Shown piece after piece: positions 1 through 7,744 of a stretch of DNA of 64,000 nt. How positions within the stretch are numbered: position 1 is the first letter of the stretch; the number at the start of each line of letters is the position of its first letter. Both the position numbers and the translations under genes were made by a program. The notes beneath the pieces are model-generated. The model had not been told where the DNA came from. It searched no databases and was given only the letters and a program-made list of their open reading frames with translations. Source of the stretch: Shewanella inventionis (GTDB lineage Bacteria; Pseudomonadota; Gammaproteobacteria; Enterobacterales; Shewanellaceae); contig NZ_BMII01000014.1 in assembly GCF_014641855.1 (NCBI RefSeq), positions 1 to 64,000 on the forward strand, in the 5' to 3' direction.

Positions 1-53
1 TTGTCTTGATACCTAGGTAAAACTGAGGGATCATCAAATTGATTATTATTCAC
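1..53 (-). CDS. possible 5' end of a gene running off the left edge
   Basis: On the minus strand a GTG at 53 opens a frame with no stop to base 1 and begins VNNNQFDDPSVLPRYQD. There is no strong Shine-Dalgarno sequence and only 17 codons are visible, so this is a weak candidate and no family can be named. Confidence 0.2.
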   Translation of the reverse strand, partial: MNNNQFDDPSVLPRYQD

Positions 54-148
54 TTCACTAGGCCTAATTGTTACTCATAACCGATTAGGGTTATTGAAGT
101 ATTTCAGCTAATTCAATGCTGCCGTCTTTAGTTGGCTTTTGGGGTTCA

Positions 149-339
149 AAGGGGATTCCCCTTGCCCGAGTTTATCTCCCATCTTTTTGGAACAAAAAGT
201 GGGAGATAAACGTACCGGGTTACGTACTGGTCCCACATAATTGTGGGCTGCTTTTTGCTTCGCAGTCACTGACTGCGAAGCTGTATTTTTTCGCACTCAA
301 CGAGTGCGAAGTTAAGGTCTGTTTAGGCTAAGTCTAAAC
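149..339. repeat. left hairpin array
   Basis: Six consecutive stem-loops fill about 190 bases with no convincing gene. They are AAGGGGA/TCCCCTT (149-163), an 11+7-bp stem with arms TTTATCTCCCA and CTTTTTG around a GAA loop (171-210), CCCACA/TGTGGG (232-247), GCTTCGCAGTCA/TGACTGCGAAGC (257-281), TTCGCACTC/GAGTGCGAA (290-310) and GTTTAG/CTAAAC (321-339). A further perfect palindrome, TGGCAGCA-G-TGCTGCCA, lies at 553-569. The block is downstream of the recombinase/relaxase-like operon and resembles the block at 7383-7693. Between 341 and 670 nothing else was recognised. Confidence 0.7.
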
Positions 340-670
340 ATTATCACGTTGTAAAAAACAAATGGCCATGCGGGTTTTATACTCTCACCATATACGGTAA
401 TTTCATTTCAATACTAATGGGCTTCAAACATACATGTTGTTCAAACCTCAATTTATCAAATCGATATTTTGACTATTTCGCCTCATCCGTTTGCTCTATA
501 AAACGACCACTGACATCTTTAATGCCGCCACTGGCAGCGTAAGTGCCATCTGTGGCAGCAGTGCTGCCAATTAGGGCTCGATAGCGCTATTGCCACAAAC
601 TACACTCCATAACTCGATACAAGCATAACCTCATGCCTAGCCGTTAATTTAAGTCTTACACTCTCAGCGA

Positions 671-710
671 TTAATAAAAAATCGGTCATCACTTTATAAA
701 AGTAATGACC
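671..710 (-). terminator. intrinsic terminator of the recombinase/relaxase-like operon
   Basis: Read on the minus strand, GGTCAT..ACTTT pairs with AAAGT..ATGACC (684-710, one mismatch) and is followed by a run of six T. It sits 100 bases after the stop codon at 810. Confidence 0.6.
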
Positions 711-809
711 AATCCTCTGCTTAATTTGCGAGCAACTTATATTGTATTGACTCTAATCTGATAGAATACCGTTAACGCATCATTAAACGAATATTGAACG
801 CGTGCTTTA

Positions 810-2531
810 TCACATATCCAATGAGTCGTTAATCTGACTGTCTTTGCGTGTTAACGCGTTTTCAAGCTCCGTATCGCCCGTATTATTCGCAATTTTTATT
901 AGTATTTTTCGGAGCTCAGCTGGCAAATCTGCACTAAACGCTTTAATGACATATTGCATGAACTCTGCAGCCCCCGATCTTCCTTTAAGTATCAATCGAT
1001 TATTCATATGCTCTAACATTTTGTGCACTGGTAACAATGCCTGGGTTGTCATCACGCTAAGTCTGTCTAAAATTGATTGTTTTTCAGCTATAGCGTTATC
1101 TAATTCTGTGTGTTTTTGCTGTTTAAGCCAAATCGATGCATCTAATTTCTTTTCTTTCTCTACCTTTACGTTCAAACGCTCATCAACTTCTTGTTCAAGC
1201 AGCATTTTTTTACTGAGTCTACGCTGCTTTTGTTGAACAACTATCTCAATATCAGATAGTCTTTCTTCTTGCTGAATACATTGTTGTTCAAGTGCGTCAT
1301 GTTTTATTGTCAAAGCGTCATAACTTTCACTCACGTTAATAATTTTGCTCTCTACATCGTCAAGCACTTGTTTTCGCTCAGAAATTTTATCATCAAAACT
1401 TTTAAGCTGAATTTCTAAACTGTTTACATTTTCAAGCAGTCGAGCATGATAGTTGAATGCTCTATCACGCTTAGCCAATTTCGCTTCTCTGCGCATTTGC
1501 TTTCGTTTTTCAGATTTACGAACCGATTCCGGATGAAATGCAGCATTGATGTTCTTCGGATGAAAGAGATGTTCGTTGACGAACTCATAGAACATCTCTT
1601 GCATATGCTTTGCCACATCGCCTGCCTGCTCATAATTCAAACGTCCAATTTCAGAAAATAAAGTCGCTGACATACCATCACGTTTGAATAGAAACTCATT
1701 CACTTTTTTAATTTGTGCGATACGTAAATCGTATTGATGCGTTAAAGCATTTTTCCCCGAAATAAAAGCATGCACATGACCGCCAGTTACTTCACCGGGT
1801 AGTCGTTCATCATGATGTAACACCATGAGTTTAATTGGATAATCAGGATAATAACGCTGTAAGAAACTTTTCATTGCGTGCATCATTTCTTCATTGCTCA
1901 CAATGTCTGTACCTATCTGATTATTTATCGGGATTTTGAATAATAATTCTTCAAAATTGACAGAGTTAAGTGAATTAGGCTTATCTAACAATGTATTGTG
2001 GGCTTTGATATAATTCACCAATTGCTCAACTCGCTGAGCTTTACGCTTCATATCAAGCAAATTCAATCGATATGCAGCATGATGCACATTTATTAAGCTA
2101 TCACTCGAGAAAATTTCATCGACTAACTCAATACCTTTCTTGCAAAAATGACCTGCCTTTATCCACTCTTTAAGTTTGTTTTTTGAGCGTGCTTTGTCTT
2201 GCCCCAATTTACGCGCATCAGCACTCTTCATTGTTTCGGGTTGCAAAATTTCGAACATCATTTGCTCTCTTTGCTCTTGTGAAAAGTTATCTAGAGGGAC
2301 AATTCCATCAGGGGTATCAATCAAATTAGTGTGCGATAGCGAGCTATCCCATTCAATTTCGATCTCATTCTTTGAGCGCATCAGCTTCTGTGACTTAGTC
2401 AAATACTTTTGTTTAAGCGCCATTTCTTCTGTGAGACGTAATGAATGAAACAAGGTAGCTTTGCCAGCTCTGCGCCCCTTGTCATTAAATGCATAGTTAA
2501 CAAATGCAAAGAAGAGAGTCGTTAATCTCAT
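810..2531 (-). CDS. MobV/Pre-like relaxase-type protein with coiled coil
   Basis: This 573-residue protein resembles plasmid mobilisation (Mob_Pre/MobV) relaxases only through one motif. Residues 239-254 contain HHDE, a proline and then GGHVH, which recalls the HxDExxPHxH metal-binding HUH signature, but with extra residues between P and HxH. From about residue 355 to 500 it is a long charged heptad-rich coiled coil. Its ATG overlaps the TGA of the upstream recombinase (ATGA), so the two are translationally coupled. A relaxase would nick DNA at an origin of transfer. That role is inferred, and a structural or recombination-accessory protein is possible. The conserved catalytic tyrosine was not identified. 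Confidence 0.45.
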   Translation of the reverse strand: MRLTTLFFAFVNYAFNDKGRRAGKATLFHSLRLTEEMALKQKYLTKSQKLMRSKNEIEIEWDSSLSHTNLIDTPDGIVPLDNFSQEQREQMMFEILQPETMKSADARKLGQDKARSKNKLKEWIKAGHFCKKGIELVDEIFSSDSLINVHHAAYRLNLLDMKRKAQRVEQLVNYIKAHNTLLDKPNSLNSVNFEELLFKIPINNQIGTDIVSNEEMMHAMKSFLQRYYPDYPIKLMVLHHDERLPGEVTGGHVHAFISGKNALTHQYDLRIAQIKKVNEFLFKRDGMSATLFSEIGRLNYEQAGDVAKHMQEMFYEFVNEHLFHPKNINAAFHPESVRKSEKRKQMRREAKLAKRDRAFNYHARLLENVNSLEIQLKSFDDKISERKQVLDDVESKIINVSESYDALTIKHDALEQQCIQQEERLSDIEIVVQQKQRRLSKKMLLEQEVDERLNVKVEKEKKLDASIWLKQQKHTELDNAIAEKQSILDRLSVMTTQALLPVHKMLEHMNNRLILKGRSGAAEFMQYVIKAFSADLPAELRKILIKIANNTGDTELENALTRKDSQINDSLDM

Positions 2532-3688
2532 ATCAACATCTCCCCAACATTCTGACTTAAAAGCATTTTTAGATGCTGTGTGATTAAATGAGGGTGACTA
2601 ATGAGCAGTTGTGATAATTGTTGCTCTGAAAGCTGAATATCAGCTCCTGTTGGAGTATTTGAAGGTGCAGGTAATTCTGATGCGCAGGTATTTACTGTTG
2701 CTTGCTCAAATGCCTGTATTGGCGTAAATATCCCTTGAAACTGCTGCTCAACTTTATTAACAAAGTCTGGTGCATCTGCACACATCCACCTCGCGTAGTG
2801 AATATCAATCATGGCAGTGCTTTCGTGTCCCATTTGCCTTGCCAGCCATTCTTTTGAGATGCCTGATGTCAGGGCTTGACTTGCAAACGTATGTCGCAGC
2901 TGTCCGGCTCCGCGGTGCTTCACTTTTGCAGATGCTAAAAATGGTGTAAAAAACGTTTTGTTAAATTGTTTTGCGCTAATGAAAGGTTGATTCGTCTGAG
3001 TGTTGTAGAAAACGAGTGATAAATTTTCTATTTTTTTCGTTTTATTGTCGCGTTGAAGCACTGATATTTTTCTAGCTTTTCGATGTCCAGTTATCAGTTT
3101 TTGTTGTGTTAATATACTAATAGCAGAAGCACATAACTCAACTGTACGTTGAGAACCTGGGGTTTTTGGAGTTTTATATTGCTTATCAACTAACGCGATT
3201 TTGACTTTGAGTTTTGCATTAATAAAGTCAATATCTTCCCAGCTTATTGCCAACAACTCACTTATCCGAAGCCCAGTTAGGGCGCATAACTGAAAAGCAT
3301 TTTTCCCTGACAAACAAAGCACTTCTGTTTGTGCTAACGCTGTTAATTCAGCTCGAGAGAAAGGATTAGGCTCTGCGTGACAAACCGATAGATTTTGAAC
3401 ACCATCCATTGGATTTCTAACGATTACTCCATCTCGAGACGCATTGTTAAATATTGCACGCAAAATGATATAAAACTCATTTATCGACTTGTTTGCATAG
3501 CTTTTATGCAATTTTTGACGCAGCTGAATGATGTCACTATGAGTGACAGAATCAATATAGCGCTGTCCAATCAATTTAATGATTTTTGATGCTTTACAAC
3601 GCTCAGAACGTAAAGTCGATGGTGCGACTTCGTGTACTCTTGAAGATAAATATTGCTTCACATAATGTGAGACTGTTAAATCTTTCAT
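2528..3688 (-). CDS. tyrosine recombinase / integrase
   Basis: A 386-residue site-specific recombinase. The N-terminal 100 residues look like a SAM-like core-binding domain. The catalytic domain shows the expected set: Arg in LTGLRISELL, RHTF (HxxR box), MGH, and the nucleophile Tyr in DIHYARW. About 70 residues follow the tyrosine, which is longer than usual for XerC/D and carries no recognised domain. The ATG at 3688 has AAGG seven bases upstream. The gene heads an operon with the relaxase-like gene (4-bp overlap). It is clearly different from the second integrase at 7745-9076, so two recombinase modules share this island. Confidence 0.88.
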   Translation of the reverse strand: MKDLTVSHYVKQYLSSRVHEVAPSTLRSERCKASKIIKLIGQRYIDSVTHSDIIQLRQKLHKSYANKSINEFYIILRAIFNNASRDGVIVRNPMDGVQNLSVCHAEPNPFSRAELTALAQTEVLCLSGKNAFQLCALTGLRISELLAISWEDIDFINAKLKVKIALVDKQYKTPKTPGSQRTVELCASAISILTQQKLITGHRKARKISVLQRDNKTKKIENLSLVFYNTQTNQPFISAKQFNKTFFTPFLASAKVKHRGAGQLRHTFASQALTSGISKEWLARQMGHESTAMIDIHYARWMCADAPDFVNKVEQQFQGIFTPIQAFEQATVNTCASELPAPSNTPTGADIQLSEQQLSQLLISHPHLITQHLKMLLSQNVGEMLI

Positions 3689-3743
3689 TGCTTAACCTTG
3701 GCGAGTCTTTGCCCGCTTTTCTTAAGCGAAGATTAACATATCC

Positions 3744-4043
3744 TTGAACATATACAATACTAAAAAATATAAAAACTTTATATATTTCAATTGCTTATAT
3801 ACATCCAACATTTTAAAAAGTCAATATTACAACGTCATGAACAAAATAAAACATTACATAATCACAGTGTTAAATGTCATAGCGAACACGTTTAACATGA
3901 CTGAAATCATCGACAAAATTTATATTATGAGTAAATTATTTTTTGAATATGTAGAAAAAAAGGCTGAGGAGGAGGAAGCATCAACGGTTCGTCATGACAC
4001 AGTAATGTTGCCGACATTATTGAGCTATCATCGCATGCAGTAA
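3744..4043 (+). CDS. doubtful AT-rich ORF, hypothetical
   Basis: An open frame of 99 codons lies in the 660-base gap between the recombinase and the Xre regulator. A later ATG at 3837 would give 68 residues. Neither start has a Shine-Dalgarno sequence, the composition is very AT-rich, and the product matches no family I know. Apart from this ORF I see nothing in 3744-4350. Confidence 0.2.
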   Translation: MNIYNTKKYKNFIYFNCLYTSNILKSQYYNVMNKIKHYIITVLNVIANTFNMTEIIDKIYIMSKLFFEYVEKKAEEEEASTVRHDTVMLPTLLSYHRMQ

Positions 4044-4350
4044 CTTAGTCAACTTTACAGTCATCACTTTCAATACAAACAAAGTATCGCTAAATGACAT
4101 TGTGTGTTGATGGGCAAAAATTATATTTGGCAGCTTTACCCACCTTAGCCGTTTATCTTGTGCTTAAGTGGCTTTTGCAAGTTTGAATCATAAATAAAAA
4201 GCATTGATAATCGATATACCGCAAAATACTGTCATAGAGTTGTTCTAGACGTGCTTCGATAAGATTATTCTCGTAACTGCATTACGCAGCATATCGCCTC
4301 TTCTAAGGTTAAATAAACCTTCACTTTACTCAACAATCTTGTGTCTCAAG

Positions 4351-4590
4351 CTATTCAACCTCGAGTAAGATCGCTTTCTCGTCTGGGATTAAATCATGCA
4401 CTGAGCATTCAAGAATCGCTGCAATAACATACACTTTCTCTAAGCTGATGCTTTTCTCACCGCGCTCTACGATACCAATATAGTTGAGGCTAAAGCCGCA
4501 TTGCTGTGACAGGTCTTTCTGAAGTATGTCTTTTTCTTTTCTTTTTTCTGCGAGTTTTTTTCCAAACTCAATCGCAATCTTTTTTTTCAT
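4351..4590 (-). CDS. Xre/Cro-type HTH regulator
   Basis: A 79-residue single-domain regulator with an HTH_3 fold: FGKKLAEKRKEKDILQKDLS is followed by the recognition-helix region GFSLNYIGIVERGEKSIS. It resembles phage repressors and restriction-modification controller proteins in size. The start at 4590 (MKKKIAIEF) is preferred over an upstream in-frame Met at 4620, because AAGATAAG precedes it and the 4620 start would lie inside the palindromic operator. The divergent gene at 4747 and two palindromes between them suggest it controls that gene and itself. Its target is not known. Confidence 0.8.
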   Translation of the reverse strand: MKKKIAIEFGKKLAEKRKEKDILQKDLSQQCGFSLNYIGIVERGEKSISLEKVYVIAAILECSVHDLIPDEKAILLEVE

Positions 4591-4611
4591 TCTTATCTTG
4601 TAGATTAAATT

Positions 4612-4633
4612 AAAACACACTATAGTGTGTTTT
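4612..4633. promoter_or_regulatory. 22-bp perfect palindrome, likely Xre operator
   Basis: Two half-sites AAAACACACTA form a perfect dyad that begins 22 bases upstream of the Xre ATG. The centre contains TATAGT, a possible -10 element. A second, 12-bp palindrome GTGATTAATCAC lies at 4637-4648. Autoregulation is inferred from position and symmetry. Confidence 0.6.
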
Positions 4634-4692
4634 GTGGTGATTAATCACTTAGCTAATATCAGTTTGCCGCTGCCTTATTAGCTAAACGCTCG

Positions 4693-4716
4693 CCCAGGGA
4701 TGCTAGCATCCCTGGG
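4693..4716. terminator. 24-bp perfect palindrome / hairpin before gene at 4747
   Basis: CCCAGGGATGC followed by TA and its complement forms a GC-rich hairpin, then TTTATTTA. It is in the leader of the plus-strand gene at 4747 and no plus-strand gene precedes it, so it may be an attenuator or operator rather than a normal gene terminator. Confidence 0.5.
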
Positions 4717-4746
4717 TTTATTTACTCACAACTCGAATCCTTCAAA

Positions 4747-5256
4747 ATGACACAAGTTGATTTTATAGACATTATTAATAAACATTGCCCCGTCGTGTTT
4801 ACTACGGAATATTTGTTACAAGCCCTTATCTATACGTATGAGACTGAAGATGCTGCCATTCTTCGAAAATGCATGCATAACCACTTGTATCAATTAGAAA
4901 AACACCGCTTTGTGAAACGGCTTTCTCCTAAAAGAAGTCGCAACGCACAATATGAACAACGATTCAGTCTACAAGCCCCAATTCATATGCAGCCCAAAAG
5001 GCCAGACGGTACTTTACATAAGCACACTGATAATCAGAGCATGGTAAAAAACCACTATAATGTACTTCAGCAACATATCAAGCAGTTAACACATAAACTC
5101 AATGCTTTTAAATTGCTTAGTCATAAGTTTCATTTATATAGCCCCATCATCAATGGCAAAATCAAGGTGTTAGATACCGAGCTATATGCAAAAGGCATTG
5201 AGCTCAATGCCGTCAATGAATTGATAGATGAAATCAAAAAGTGCAGTAGAGGTTGA
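4747..5256 (+). CDS. hypothetical protein, island gene
   Basis: A 169-residue basic protein that I do not recognise. Residues 1-65 (DIINKHCPVVFTTEYLLQAL ... HLYQLEKHRFVKRLSP) could form a winged-helix-like fold, the middle is basic and polar, and residues 100-165 are predicted helical. It is divergent from the Xre regulator, with two palindromes in between, so it is likely regulated by it. A weak hairpin AACGGCA/TGCCGTT follows at 5333-5348 without a T tract. A DNA-binding role is a guess. Confidence 0.55.
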   Translation: MTQVDFIDIINKHCPVVFTTEYLLQALIYTYETEDAAILRKCMHNHLYQLEKHRFVKRLSPKRSRNAQYEQRFSLQAPIHMQPKRPDGTLHKHTDNQSMVKNHYNVLQQHIKQLTHKLNAFKLLSHKFHLYSPIINGKIKVLDTELYAKGIELNAVNELIDEIKKCSRG

Positions 5257-5418
5257 ACGTAAGTTAGCAAAAGTGATTATTGACTAAACTATACTATACT
5301 ATTCGCACCGTAGGGGAAATCGTCATTAGGCTAACGGCATTTGCCGTTGAAAATGTTGGGTGGAATAGAGCTTGGTAATTAAAATTGTCGTCAAGGCGCT
5401 GTAAAGTCACCGGCGTTG

Positions 5419-5829
5419 TTACGCTGTCATGCCATAAGATAACTTAATTATCGTCGCATTAATCATGTCCAAACCGATAATGGTATCTAGCAGCGTTATC
5501 GGTTGTTGATTAGCAAACGCCTGGTTGGGTGTCTTTAGCCATAAAAGCATTCTATCTTGCGTACCAAAGTACTCTGTTCCTGCTTGAATAGTACTGATGA
5601 GCATCAACACACGCTCGGTCGCGATGGCTGGCAACAGCTTATCGTAAAGTCTTAATTTTACCCCTAATACTGTTTCTAATTCACGCCTAGATAAACCCGT
5701 AAACGTCATCGCATTAGCTAGCATGTCAGCGGTTACCCCCTGCCGAATAAGCTCTATATCGCTATATGAGTCACGATTAAGGTGCTCGATGCTTGTACCA
5801 ACCAATACTGAAAACGCTTCATTTAACAT
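5419..5829 (-). CDS. Xre/MbcA/ParS-type (DUF2384) antitoxin, apparently orphan
   Basis: The C-terminus has the toxin-binding pattern of this family: LWLKTPNQAF, then PITLLDTIIGLDMINATIIKLSYG. The upstream part (DSYSDIELIRQGVTADMLAN, SRRELETVLGV) fits the Xre-like DNA-binding region. I chose the ATG at 5829 (136 aa) because GGAG lies nine bases before it; the frame extends to 5883 without a good ribosome site. Such antitoxins normally precede a RES-domain toxin that degrades NAD+. The sequence downstream (below 5419) has no RES gene, only the end of an opposite-strand gene. Confidence 0.75.
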   Translation of the reverse strand: MLNEAFSVLVGTSIEHLNRDSYSDIELIRQGVTADMLANAMTFTGLSRRELETVLGVKLRLYDKLLPAIATERVLMLISTIQAGTEYFGTQDRMLLWLKTPNQAFANQQPITLLDTIIGLDMINATIIKLSYGMTA

Positions 5830-5992
5830 ATAGAGCAACTCCAACAGAAAATGGTATTTGATAGCAGTATAAGTGAAATTCAAAAGCCTGAAGACCTAAT
5901 TTATTAATGCATCAATAAGGTTAAACTTCGTGTATTGCTTCAAACACATTTTTGGACAGAAATGCGTTAGATCTAATACCTAATTTAGGCCA

Positions 5993-6223
5993 TTAAGAGG
6001 CTGTCACTGAGCTCATACAACAGCTTTGTCCTTCTTGAATTGGTGGACATTTAACTGTTCCATAGGAGCAAAATACACAACAGTCGCCCGTCAAGGGCTT
6101 TAGAAGAACTTTGCAAGATTCACATTCATAATACCACTGGCAAGCGTTGGTTGGCATTTTTTCAGTTTTACTGAAGCCGCATTCAGGGCAAGTAATGGTA
6201 GAATTTAACTCAATATTTTGCAT
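5993..6223 (-). CDS. GDCCVxC-domain cysteine-rich protein of mer operon
   Basis: A 76-residue protein with 11 cysteines: two CxxC-type pairs (C12/C15, C34/C37), C28, the hallmark GDCCVFC (C48, C49, C52), C59 and a terminal CC (C68/C69). Proteins with a GDCCVxC motif occur beside mercury genes and their function is not established. Metal binding, probably Hg(II) or Zn(II), is inferred from the cysteines. Its ATG lies inside the end of merC (19-bp overlap), so the two are translated together. Confidence 0.75.
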   Translation of the reverse strand: MQNIELNSTITCPECGFSKTEKMPTNACQWYYECESCKVLLKPLTGDCCVFCSYGTVKCPPIQEGQSCCMSSVTAS

Positions 6224-6600
6224 GTTTGCTCCTTCAAAGGTTTAACAATGTCTAATACGGACATGACAATCATCAAACAAATACCTACATAGAATAAATA
6301 AGTGCTCCAATCGTATTGCCATAACGGATAGAGGGTTAACAAAACCGCTATAGGGCCAATAACTCCAAGAGTACCTCTCGTATGATTTTTGTTTTTATAC
6401 CAGTTATACAAATTTGCCAACAATGCCAGTGTTGCAAATATAGGTAATACGGTATTTACAGCAATCCCCTCAAAGTGAGAGAGAAAGCCTAATCCCAATG
6501 CTGATGATAATGAGCCTAGAGCAGGAAAACACCCTGTGCAACTAAGGGCTGCAATCCAAACTCCACCTGAGCCAACTTTATCTAAAATCTTATTAATCAT
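6205..6600 (-). CDS. merC: mercuric ion transporter MerC
   Basis: A 131-residue inner-membrane protein with four hydrophobic segments. The first has the Hg(II)-binding pair C21/C24 in SCTGCFPALGSL, followed by LGLGFLSHFEG, which closely recalls MerC of Tn21. MerC moves Hg(II) into the cytoplasm, where MerA normally reduces it. No merA, merT or merP is present here. The gene lies directly downstream of the mer operator and overlaps the GDCCVxC gene. Confidence 0.88.
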   Translation of the reverse strand: MINKILDKVGSGGVWIAALSCTGCFPALGSLSSALGLGFLSHFEGIAVNTVLPIFATLALLANLYNWYKNKNHTRGTLGVIGPIAVLLTLYPLWQYDWSTYLFYVGICLMIVMSVLDIVKPLKEQTCKILS

Positions 6601-6634
6601 TTTTTGAACATCTAACTTTATTTGAATGATTTGA

Positions 6635-6665
6635 GTGTAAACTCCGTAGGTAGATACGGAGTCAA
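6635..6665 (-). promoter_or_regulatory. mer promoter/operator
   Basis: On the minus strand: -35 TTGACT (6665-6660), a 19-base spacer, and -10 TTACAC (6640-6635). The dyad ACTCCGTA-N6-TACGGAGT (6641-6662) fills the spacer. The elongated 19-base spacer with a MerR dyad between the hexamers is the known architecture of the Tn501/Tn21 mer promoter. It starts two bases after the merR stop codon and drives merC. Confidence 0.88.
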
Positions 6666-6667
6666 TA

Positions 6668-7045
6668 CTATTTTAGCGAATCTATTATTGGGCAGTGAGA
6701 TTGGTCGTTATTGTTGCGGCATGAATTAGTCATTTCTTTTATGACGACTTCTAAACGTTGAAGGTCATCTATCTTACTTTGAATTATGCTCAATTTCTGC
6801 AAGCTTAGAGACTCAACTTTGGCACAATCGCCATCCATTGACATCAACGAAGCCACTTCTTTTAGAGTAAAGCCAAGTGCTTTGGCCTTACTAATGAATT
6901 GTAATTGTTTAGTGATCGAGTCGTCATACACACGATAACCATTTTGAGGTTTTTGAGGCTGATTTATCAAGCCTTCTCGCTCATAAAACCGTATAGTTTC
7001 TATGCCTAAATCAAGTTCTTTAGCCAACTTGCCTATTGTTCTCAT
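6668..7045 (-). CDS. merR: Hg(II)-responsive regulator MerR
   Basis: A 125-residue MerR-family activator/repressor. The winged HTH is at residues 1-70 (TIGKLAKELDLGIETIRFYE). The three mercury-ligand cysteines are C74, C109 and C118; their spacing (35 and 9) is identical to C82/C117/C126 of Tn501 MerR, so this is a true Hg(II) sensor, not a Zn, Cu or redox relative. Unlike in Tn21, it is transcribed in the same direction as merC and lies upstream of the mer operator, so it probably has its own promoter beyond 7045. Confidence 0.9.
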   Translation of the reverse strand: MRTIGKLAKELDLGIETIRFYEREGLINQPQKPQNGYRVYDDSITKQLQFISKAKALGFTLKEVASLMSMDGDCAKVESLSLQKLSIIQSKIDDLQRLEVVIKEMTNSCRNNNDQSHCPIIDSLK

Positions 7046-7382
7046 CGTCTGACCACAAAATCAACTTTAATCATGACATGAGTATATCAATACGAATTAT
7101 AATTGCTCGAATTACAATGAGTGCTTTCCGCTCAAAGCTGCCGTCAACATACACTATGCCTTAGTCAGACTTCACGTCAATTGTTTTGGAATAGATATGC
7201 AAAAGTGAGATCTGGCAGGAATTGCTACAAGATGAACGCTTTTGGGAGTTTCCTTTCATCGTTTCTTTGCGGCCACGCATGAGAAAATGTAGAACGAATT
7301 GAAGCGATATTTATCAGCCGAAAATCTCGCTAGCAAGGTTTGGGGCATAAACGTTTTAGCTGGTTTCATGCAGAATCCCTAT

Positions 7383-7693
7383 ATATCTCCCAAAATAGAG
7401 ATACAGTTAAAACTACTTACTCACTCTTTTATACAAACTAATTTCGCTCTCAGTGAGAGCGAAAAGGTTTGTTTCGCACTACCCTATAGCTGATGAGTGC
7501 TGGGTTGCAGAGCATTTATGACAATCTATTAAAAAAGCAATGTTTGAAACGCTTGTTTGATTTATAAGTTTTTCTTCGCACTCACTGACTGCGAGCCATT
7601 TTCAATAACATTATATTTCGCTCTCTGCTGTAGCGAAATAATTACAGCTTTGGCAGTATTTGTGCCTCAACTGACACTGTTACTGCCAATCGA
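7383..7693. repeat. right hairpin array, collinear with 149-590
   Basis: In order: TATCTC/GAGATA (7384-7403), TTTCGCTCTCA-G-TGAGAGCGAAA (7442-7464), a slightly degraded CTTCGCA..TGCGAG (7574-7595) close to the 257-281 hairpin, TATTTCGCT/AGCGAAATA (7614-7640), and TGGCAGTA/TACTGCCA (7651-7688). The order and arm sequences match the left block. A 64-codon open frame at 7299-7493 overlaps these hairpins and is not convincing. No gene was seen in 7046-7744. Confidence 0.65.
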
Positions 7694-7744
7694 GACAGAT
7701 TGTTAATTTAGGTTTAAAGTTTATTTATTAACCACACCCGATCA

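Noticed and set aside
149..339. CRISPR array, integron attC array or retron msr/msd
   Set aside because: The hairpins are not direct repeats with spacers, no attC core sites or gene cassettes are visible, and no reverse transcriptase is encoded.
4351..5256. Restriction-modification controller (C protein) and its partner genes
   Set aside because: The Xre protein has controller-like size and a palindromic operator, but no methyltransferase or endonuclease motif is present nearby.
7299..7493. 64-codon ORF in the right hairpin block
   Set aside because: It overlaps the hairpins, has no ribosome site and an ordinary random composition; the structure is better explained by the repeats.
1..7700. 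Second copy of the tRNA-Ser 3' end as an island boundary
   Set aside because: I looked for GGAGGGATAGGGATTTGAA and shorter versions and saw none; the boundary is therefore not called.
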